Shown: positions 7,276-11,801 of the stretch, piece after piece | Layout of the letters: each line of letters opens with the position of its first letter | Numbering within the stretch: the first letter of the stretch is position 1 | Origin: Betaproteobacteria bacterium | GTDB taxonomy: Bacteria > Pseudomonadota > Gammaproteobacteria > Burkholderiales > Thiobacillaceae | Assembly: GCA_020049245.1 (NCBI GenBank) | Contig: JAIFLB010000188.1 | Location: 1 to 11,801, forward strand | DNA: 11,801 nucleotides | Direction of reading: 5' to 3' | The notes under the pieces: model-generated | Databases searched by the model: none | What the model was told of the DNA's origin: nothing | The model's input: the letters and a program-made list of their open reading frames with translations, nothing else | Position numbers and translations under genes: made by a program

Positions 7276-7752
7276 TCAAGGTGCGGCCTGTTCCGTCTGA
7301 CTATCGTTCTTGTTGTATAAAAATTGGCCAATCAGGTTTTCCAACACCACCGCGCCTTGCGTAATCTTCAGTACATCACCATTGGCCAGCATTTTTTCAT
7401 CGCCTCCCGCTTCCAGCGCGATGTACTGCTCGCCCAGCAGACCCGAAGTCATGATCGCGGCGCTACTGTCTTGCGGGAATGAATAACGCGCAGACAGCGA
7501 AAGGGTTACAAGCGCTTCGTAGGATTTTGGGTCAAATCCGATGTCAGCAACCCGGCCCACCACGACACCCGCACTTTTTACCGGCGCACGCGGCTTGAGG
7601 CCGCCAATATTGTCGAATGAGGCTTTGACAACATAGGTTGCACCGTTGTCGTACCCCCCCAGATTGCCCACCTTCAATGCCAGAAACAGGACGGCGACGA
7701 TACCCGCCACAACGAAAAGGCCCACCCAAAGATCAAGTGTTGCGCGCTGCAT
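7276..7752 (-). CDS. mlaD: MlaD, MCE-domain inner-membrane subunit
   Basis: 158 residues: a short cytosolic start, one transmembrane helix at about 8-27 (LWVGLFVVAGIVAVLFLALK), then an MCE domain at roughly 36-115 with SFDNIGGLKPRAPVKSAGVVVGRV and TSGLLGEQYIALEAGG, both typical. MlaD forms the periplasmic hexameric ring of the MlaFEDB phospholipid transporter and receives lipid from MlaC. The length is like the shorter betaproteobacterial forms and lacks a long C-terminal tail. The ATG at 7752 lies three bases after the mlaE stop, with GTGGAG eight bases upstream inside the mlaE 3' end. In some betaproteobacteria mlaA follows mlaD; here mlaC follows directly. Confidence 0.96.
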   Translation of the reverse strand: MQRATLDLWVGLFVVAGIVAVLFLALKVGNLGGYDNGATYVVKASFDNIGGLKPRAPVKSAGVVVGRVADIGFDPKSYEALVTLSLSARYSFPQDSSAAIMTSGLLGEQYIALEAGGDEKMLANGDVLKITQGAVVLENLIGQFLYNKNDSQTEQAAP

Positions 7753-7755
7753 GGA

Positions 7756-8550
7756 TCAAACTCCACGGAACATAAATGCGGTCAGAATAAAATCCAGGCC
7801 GAGAATGGCCAGGGACGAAGTCACTACGGTTCGAGTGGTGGCACGTGACACCCCTTCCGCCGTGGGTGGGGCGTCATACCCCTCAAACAGGGCAATGATG
7901 GTGACCGCAATGCCGAACACCACGCTCTTGATCACCCCATTGATGATGTCTTCCTTGAAATCGACTGCCGCCTGCATCTGCGACCAGAACGAACCGGCAT
8001 CGACGCCGATCAGCACGACACCGACCAGATAGCCGCCCAACACGCCCATCGCCGAGAACAAGGCGGCCAGCAATGGCATTGAAATGACCGCGCCCCAGAA
8101 ACGTGGCGCGACCACGCGAGCAATCGGGTCCACCGCCATCATTTCCATCGCGGCAATCTGTTCAGTGGCCTTCATGAGGCCAATTTCAGCCGTGATCGCA
8201 GAGCCGGCGCGACTGGCGAACAACAAAGCAGCCACCACCGGCCCGAGTTCGCGCACCAGCGACAGCGACACAAGAACCCCGAGTGATTCCTCAGCGCCAT
8301 AAGTCTGCAACGTCTCATAGCCTTGCAGACCCAGCACCATGCCAACGAACAGGCCAGACACCAGAATGATGATCAGCGACAACACACCGGCGGTGAAAAT
8401 CTCGCGGATGATCAGGTGAAAACGGCGAAAGCTGGTGCCGGAATGAAGCAGAACCAACAGAAAGAAACGCGCCGCCACGCCCATCCGCCAGACCCGGTCC
8501 ACAGTTCGCCGGCCGATACCACGGATATATCCAATCAGCGCCTGCATCAT
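7756..8550 (-). CDS. mlaE: MlaE, permease of the Mla phospholipid transporter
   Basis: 264-residue inner-membrane permease of the MlaE/TrnD family. An amphipathic N-terminal segment precedes about five hydrophobic spans. Conserved segments are GTSFRRFHLIIREIFTAGVL (residues 38-57), GLFVGMVLGLQGY, VRELGPVVAALLFASRAGSA and, most diagnostic, EIGLMKATEQIAAMEMMAVD. It dimerises and carries MlaD on its periplasmic side and MlaF/MlaB on its cytosolic side. The start ATG at 8550 overlaps the mlaF stop in an ATGA; a second ATG directly follows at 8547, so the start may be one codon later. Confidence 0.97.
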   Translation of the reverse strand: MMQALIGYIRGIGRRTVDRVWRMGVAARFFLLVLLHSGTSFRRFHLIIREIFTAGVLSLIIILVSGLFVGMVLGLQGYETLQTYGAEESLGVLVSLSLVRELGPVVAALLFASRAGSAITAEIGLMKATEQIAAMEMMAVDPIARVVAPRFWGAVISMPLLAALFSAMGVLGGYLVGVVLIGVDAGSFWSQMQAAVDFKEDIINGVIKSVVFGIAVTIIALFEGYDAPPTAEGVSRATTRTVVTSSLAILGLDFILTAFMFRGV

Positions 8551-9347
8551 GCCGCCAATCCCAGGTCGGCCGCGTAGTCAGGCGCTGGATAATGAAACGG
8601 CACCGGCCCGTTTTCTTCGCCGTGCACAAATTGGTGCACATAAGGCAATTGCGAAGCCTTGATCTCGGCCGGCGTGCCTTCCGCCTCGATCACCCCTTCA
8701 GAAACGAAGTACACGTAGTCAACCATCTTCAGCGATTCCTGCACATCATGTGTCACAACGATTGAAGTCATGCCCAGGGTATCGGTCAGGCGCCGAATCA
8801 AATTGCCCGTCACCCCCAGCGAAATCGGATCAAGACCGGCAAATGGCTCGTCATAAAGAATCAGCATCGGGTCCAGCGCGATCGAACGCGCCAACGCTAC
8901 CCGCCGCGACATACCGCCAGACAACTCCGAAGGCATCAGATCATGCGCGCCGCGCAAACCGACCGCGTTCAACTTCATGAACACCAGGTCACGGATCATC
9001 GATTCCGGCAAGTCGGTATGCTCACGCAACTGAAACGCCACGTTGTCGAACACCGACATGTCGGTGAACAACGCACCAAACTGAAACAACATCCCCATGC
9101 GACGGCGCAATTGGTACAAGGCGTCTTGATCGATCCGCCCCATTTCGATGCCATCCACTTTCAAACTGCCGCTGGTCGGCTTCATCGCCCCCCCAATCAG
9201 GCGCAACAGGGTCGTCTTGCCGCAGCCGGAGTTACCCATGATGGCGATCACCTGGCCGCGACGCGCGGTCAGGTTGATACCTTTCAGCACCAGACGCTGG
9301 CCATAGGTAAAAGAGAGATCGCGGATTTCGATGAGATTGTCAGACAC
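8547..9347 (-). CDS. mlaF: MlaF, ATPase of the Mla phospholipid transporter
   Basis: ATP-binding subunit of MlaFEDB, powering phospholipid movement across the periplasm. Counting from GTG 9347 (266 residues): Walker A GNSGCGKTT at about 38-46, FQFGALFTDMSVFDNVAF (MlaF/TrpI-type Q-loop region) at about 88-105, signature LSGGMSRR at 142-149, Walker B MLILYDEP at 161-168 and the switch His at 200 (VVTHDV). Start choice is uncertain. GTG at 9347 gives MSDNLIEIRDLSF, which is how the family normally begins, but no clear ribosome binding site precedes it. An in-frame TTG at 9371 would add eight residues (MFKKPLSS). A putative extended -10 element lies at 9380-9388, so the TTG would be nearly leaderless. 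It is the first gene of the mla operon. Confidence 0.93.
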   Translation of the reverse strand: MSDNLIEIRDLSFTYGQRLVLKGINLTARRGQVIAIMGNSGCGKTTLLRLIGGAMKPTSGSLKVDGIEMGRIDQDALYQLRRRMGMLFQFGALFTDMSVFDNVAFQLREHTDLPESMIRDLVFMKLNAVGLRGAHDLMPSELSGGMSRRVALARSIALDPMLILYDEPFAGLDPISLGVTGNLIRRLTDTLGMTSIVVTHDVQESLKMVDYVYFVSEGVIEAEGTPAEIKASQLPYVHQFVHGEENGPVPFHYPAPDYAADLGLAA

Positions 9348-9379
9348 GGAGGACAAAGGTTTTTTGAACAAGCGGGCGC

Positions 9380-9388
9380 ATTCTAGCA
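9380..9388 (-). promoter_or_regulatory. Putative extended -10 promoter element for the mla operon
   Basis: On the minus strand TGCTAGAAT gives an extended -10 (TGn followed by TAGAAT, one mismatch from TATAAT). No good -35 stands at 16-18 bases; TTGCGA is 21 bases away, which is too far, as is usual for extended -10 promoters that depend little on the -35. Transcription would begin about 7 bases downstream, near 9373, just before the mlaF start candidates. It sits in the 54-base gap between the DUF72-like gene stop and mlaF. This is prediction only. Confidence 0.4.
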
Positions 9389-9401
9389 GGGCCGCCAGAA
9401 A

Positions 9402-9866
9402 TCACGTCGCAAGCCCCATGACTTCCAGCAACGTCTCGACGCGTTCAAGCTGTTCCAGGTTGCCATCCAGACTGATCAGGTATTGCACTGAACCAACCGT
9501 CTCGGGTGACAATTTTTCAGCCAGCTCCTTGAGCGGAGTGTCGCGGCTGAACCAGACGATGCGCGCGTCCGACCGACTGATCAGCAACGCCTTGTCCGCC
9601 AACTCGGGGGGAAGCGCGTGGGTCGCATCAGCCTCCAGCAGAAAGCGAAAGCGATCATGCGTATCGGCATACCACTGCACCCGCTCTGCTGCACTGGCCT
9701 GCTGCCAAACCGCCTGTTTCAGAAACGTGCAATTGAACTGGGTATTGAAGTAAGTCAACTGCCATTCCTCTGGCATATCGGCTGGGTAAAAAGCGTCCCG
9801 CCAAGCCGGGAAACGCCAGTCCAGCGCGCCCAGACGCACGATCTGAGGTTCATCGAATGAAGTCAT
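9402..9866 (-). CDS. Short DUF72/YecE-like protein, function unknown
   Basis: 154 residues, no signal peptide or membrane span. The opening VRLGALDWRFPAWRDAFYPADMP-like stretch (residues 10-32) and the following EEWQLTYFNTQFNCTFL resemble the first strand and helix of DUF72 (YecE) TIM-barrel proteins, which begin with a G-W-x-P-x-W-x-x-x-F-Y-P pattern and then an E-W-L-x-Y-Y segment. DUF72 proteins are normally about 240-300 residues, so this is either a short relative or a different family with a similar start. The rest (FRFLLEADATHALPPEL, VWFSRDTPLKELAEKLS) shows no motif I can name. The ATG at 9866 has AGG six bases upstream. It precedes the mla operon on the same strand with a 54-base gap and diverges from the secreted repeat protein. 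The frame is intact and codon use is like its neighbours, so I consider it a real gene. Confidence 0.75.
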   Translation of the reverse strand: MTSFDEPQIVRLGALDWRFPAWRDAFYPADMPEEWQLTYFNTQFNCTFLKQAVWQQASAAERVQWYADTHDRFRFLLEADATHALPPELADKALLISRSDARIVWFSRDTPLKELAEKLSPETVGSVQYLISLDGNLEQLERVETLLEVMGLAT

Positions 9867-9939
9867 TTTTACCTAACTGTCGAAGGTGGCGAAATTGCAA
9901 CAGTATGCAGAGGTTCATCCGCTTGGGATGGGTTAGTTT

Positions 9940-9968
9940 TTGCCTAAATAAGGTTTCCTGAATATTCT
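9940..9968 (+). promoter_or_regulatory. Sigma70-type promoter for the secreted repeat protein
   Basis: TTGCCT at 9940-9945 and TATTCT at 9963-9968 are separated by exactly 17 bases and lie in an AT-richer patch of the divergent region. The predicted start near 9975 gives a leader of about 57 bases that is rich in pyrimidines and ends with an AGGAGA ribosome binding site at 10021-10026. The rest of the 165-base gap (9867-10031) shows no gene and no clear operator; the promoter of the divergent DUF72-like gene must also lie here but I cannot place it. Confidence 0.6.
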
Positions 9969-10031
9969 GCACGTCATTGATTCTGTTGTCTGTTCTGACC
10001 TGTTGCACCCCAACCCCCTTAGGAGATCGAT

Positions 10032-10821
10032 ATGAAAGTGAAATCACTCGTTGCCGCCTTGCTGGTTTGCGCCGCCCCCGTCGCTTTTGCCCAAGAAGCC
10101 GCTCCCGCAGCCGCTGCTCAAGTTCCCCAATCGCCGGAAGCCTGGCTGGCCCGCATGACCGACATGACCAAAAACATGTCCGCTTACAAAGACCCGAAGG
10201 TTTTCGTTCCCTTCATGAACGCCGTTACCGAACCCAGCTTCTACACCGCCATGGGCCTGAACATGATGGATCCGGGCAACTGGCTGAACATGGCTAACTC
10301 CATGACCCAGCCTGGCGTTTACTCCAACGTTGCCGCCTTTGCTGACCCCAACGTTTACATGAAGTGGCTGGCCGCTTCCCTGGACCCCAACTTCTACACC
10401 GCCATGCTTACCCAATTGTCTGACCCGGGCAAGCTGATGCGTTGGGCGATGTCTCCGCTTGACCCCAAGGTCATGCAGATGCTGATGAAGACCATCGATC
10501 CGAACCTGTATGTCAAATGGATGATGTCCCCCCTCGACCCGCGTTCGCTGCAGTTGATGACCGCTCCGGTCAACCCCAACCTGTACATGGGCTGGATGGG
10601 CGCTTCGATGAACCCCGGTTCTTATGGCGACATGTGGAAAGGCTTCCTGAACCCGGCTGGCTACACCGTCCACCGCCACGGCGACCCCCTGGGCCGCTCC
10701 TGCTGTTGGCACCATTCCGACGTTCGATCTGAACGCGCTGACCCAGATGTTCCAATTGCCGGCCGCTGGTCAGCCTTACGCTTTCCCGTTCCCGGCACCT
10801 GTTGCTCCGGCAGCCAAGTAA
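10032..10821 (+). CDS. Secreted Met-rich protein of 12-13-residue DP-repeats, frameshifted near its end
   Basis: I do not recognise this family. Residues 1-20 (MKVKSLVAALLVCAAPVAFA) are a clear Sec signal peptide with cleavage before QEAAP, followed by an Ala/Pro linker. From residue 54 to about 211 the chain is a tandem repeat: Asp-Pro or Asn-Pro (Glu-Pro or Gln-Pro in two early units) has its Pro at 55, 68, 81, 94, 106, 119, 132, 145, 157, 170, 182, 195 and 208, a steady 12-13-residue period with consensus (D/N)PNxYxxWMxxxx. Trp at 84, 112, 138, 163 and 188 marks a two-unit, 25-26-residue super-repeat. Met makes up 23 of 180 residues from 31 to 210. All Asn codons there are AAC, AGGAGA precedes the start and a strong terminator follows: signs of high expression. 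Around 10660-10688 the frame shifts by one base; the other frame carries TATPWAAPAVGTIPTFDLNA and a Pro/Ala tail to TAA at 10819-10821. Unshifted, the first frame runs to 10991, through the terminator and into antisense cysS, which is implausible. Intact length would be about 262 residues. Confidence 0.8.
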
Positions 10822-10837
10822 TCGGGTATCTGTATGT

Positions 10838-10868
10838 AAAAACGGCTGCTTCGGCAGCCGTTTTTTTT
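10838..10868 (+). terminator. Strong intrinsic terminator, usable in both directions
   Basis: ACGGCTGC and GCAGCCGT (10842-10849 and 10854-10861) form a perfect stem closed by a TTCG tetraloop, flanked by five A's on the left and eight T's on the right, so the stem can extend by A-T pairs. It lies 17 bases after the TAA of the repeat protein and 40 bases past the cysS stop on the other strand. It therefore serves the plus-strand gene (T8) and, read from the other side, the convergent cysS (T5). Confidence 0.93.
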
Positions 10869-10907
10869 CGTCCCGACTGTTGCCGCGACAAAGCGGCTTC
10901 GGCTGCA

Positions 10908-11801
10908 TTATTCACGCCGCCAAAGCGTTCCCTGTGGTCCATCTTCCAGAATCACACCGGCCGACTTGAGTTCATCACGGATGGCATCTGAGCGCTTGAA
11001 GTCTTTCGCCTTGCGCGCCGCCAATCGCTCGGCAATCAGCGCATCGATTTGTTCAGCGGAAAAACCCGTTTCCGCCGCATTGGCGAGCCCGGCTTGCATA
11101 AACATTTCCGGGTCACGCTCAAGCAAACCCAGGATACCCGCCAGCGATTTCAACAAGGTGGCCATCTGCGCCGCCTTGACCTGATCGAGCAAGCGCAACC
11201 GATTCAATTCCGCCGCCAGGTCAAACAACACCGCCAACGCTTCCGGCGTATTGAAGTCATCATCCATGGCGGACTTGAACCGCGTCGCAAAAGGATCGTT
11301 CCAGTCCAACACCGCGTTTAGCCCAGCCACAGCACCAGAATCGATACCCCGCAATGCCGTGTAAAGACGGGTCAACGCCGCTTTTGCATCATCCAGATGT
11401 TGGTCGGAATAGTTCAATGGGCTGCGGTAATGTGCGCGCAGAATAAAAAAGCGCACCACTTCTGCATCGTATTTCTGCAGCACTTCGCGAATCGTGAAGA
11501 AATTGCCCAGACTCTTCGACATCTTCTCGTCATCGACGCGGACAAAGCCGTTGTGCAGCCAATAATTGACGAACTTGCAGTCGTGCGCGCCCTCGGATTG
11601 GGCGATTTCGTTTTCATGGTGCGGAAACTGTAAATCCTGGCCGCCGCCGTGAATATCGAAATGCTGGCCGAGCAAATCCGAGCCCATAGCGGAACATTCG
11701 ATATGCCAACCGGGCCGCCCCGCGCCCCAGGGTGAGGGCCAGGACGGCTCACCCGGCTTGGCGGCTTTCCAGAGCACGAAATCCATCGGATCGCGCTTGT
11801 T
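10908..11801 (-). CDS. cysS: Cysteinyl-tRNA synthetase, N-terminal part outside window
   Basis: Class I aminoacyl-tRNA synthetase that charges tRNA-Cys. About 298 C-terminal residues are present; the start lies beyond 11801. Visible are GRPGWHIECSAM with the zinc-ligand Cys, HFDIHGGGQDLQFPHHENE with the zinc-ligand His and Glu, WLHNGFVRVDDEKMSKSLGN with the KMSKS loop that binds ATP, and FFILRAHYRSPLNYSDQHL just after the catalytic core. The following helical domain (DDDFNTPEALAVLFDLAAEL) and the C-terminal anticodon-binding region (ERLAARKAKDFKRSDAIRDE) end normally with GPQGTLWRRE. The HIGH motif belongs to the missing part. The gene is convergent with the secreted repeat protein and shares its terminator. 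No damage is seen. Confidence 0.97.
   Translation of the reverse strand, partial: NKRDPMDFVLWKAAKPGEPSWPSPWGAGRPGWHIECSAMGSDLLGQHFDIHGGGQDLQFPHHENEIAQSEGAHDCKFVNYWLHNGFVRVDDEKMSKSLGNFFTIREVLQKYDAEVVRFFILRAHYRSPLNYSDQHLDDAKAALTRLYTALRGIDSGAVAGLNAVLDWNDPFATRFKSAMDDDFNTPEALAVLFDLAAELNRLRLLDQVKAAQMATLLKSLAGILGLLERDPEMFMQAGLANAAETGFSAEQIDALIAERLAARKAKDFKRSDAIRDELKSAGVILEDGPQGTLWRRE

Noticed and set aside
10655..10692. Programmed ribosomal frameshift in the repeat-protein gene
   Set aside because: No X-XXY-YYZ slippery heptamer with a downstream pseudoknot is evident near the shift, and the only hairpin downstream is the terminator about 150 bases on. A simple indel explains the reading better.
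10044..10715. Minus-strand reading frame of 223 codons opposite the repeat protein
   Set aside because: Its Val/Gly/His-rich repetition is just the mirror of the 12-13-residue repeat; there is no signal peptide, ribosome binding site or promoter facing that way.

Overview
The window is a dense piece of a proteobacterial chromosome, most likely a betaproteobacterium. This rests on the gene order: an mla lipid-transport operon, an ABC-2 exporter pair, a bolA/ibaG-like gene, murA, then hisG-hisD-hisC. The short HisG form (which needs HisZ) and the moderately high GC fit as well. I cannot fix the genus; Nitrosomonadales or Rhodocyclales would both be plausible. I see no tRNA, rRNA, CRISPR array, insertion sequence or phage gene.

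Layout. From about 9.4 kb down to position 1 every gene is on the minus strand. Read in the direction of transcription they are: mlaF, mlaE, mlaD, mlaC, mlaB (retrograde phospholipid transport, without mlaA), an ABC ATPase and its ABC-2 permease, a BolA/IbaG-family gene, murA (first committed step of peptidoglycan synthesis), a small CxxC thioredoxin-like protein, hisG, hisD and hisC (cut by the window edge). Several neighbours overlap or nearly touch (mlaF/mlaE, mlaE/mlaD, mlaC/mlaB, bolA/murA), so the cell-envelope block looks like one or a few long transcripts. Upstream of mlaF is a short minus-strand gene of about 154 codons that resembles the N-terminal part of DUF72 (YecE-type) proteins.

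A 165-base divergent region at 9867-10031 carries a good sigma70-type promoter reading right. It drives a plus-strand gene for a secreted, methionine-rich protein made almost entirely of a 12-13-residue repeat, (D/N)PxxYxxWM-like, about 13 copies. I do not recognise this family. It ends at a strong hairpin with a UUCG loop that can terminate in both directions, because the convergent neighbour, cysS (cysteinyl-tRNA synthetase, 5' end outside the window), stops just beyond it.

The most notable irregularities are indels. hisD has a frameshift with loss of about 14 residues exactly at the catalytic Glu-His segment. The hisD/hisC junction is collapsed, so HisD loses its tail and HisC its start. 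The repeat protein is frameshifted near codon 211. Three such events in 12 kb mean either real gene decay (histidine auxotrophy) or sequence/assembly errors; the window alone cannot decide. All other genes read intact.
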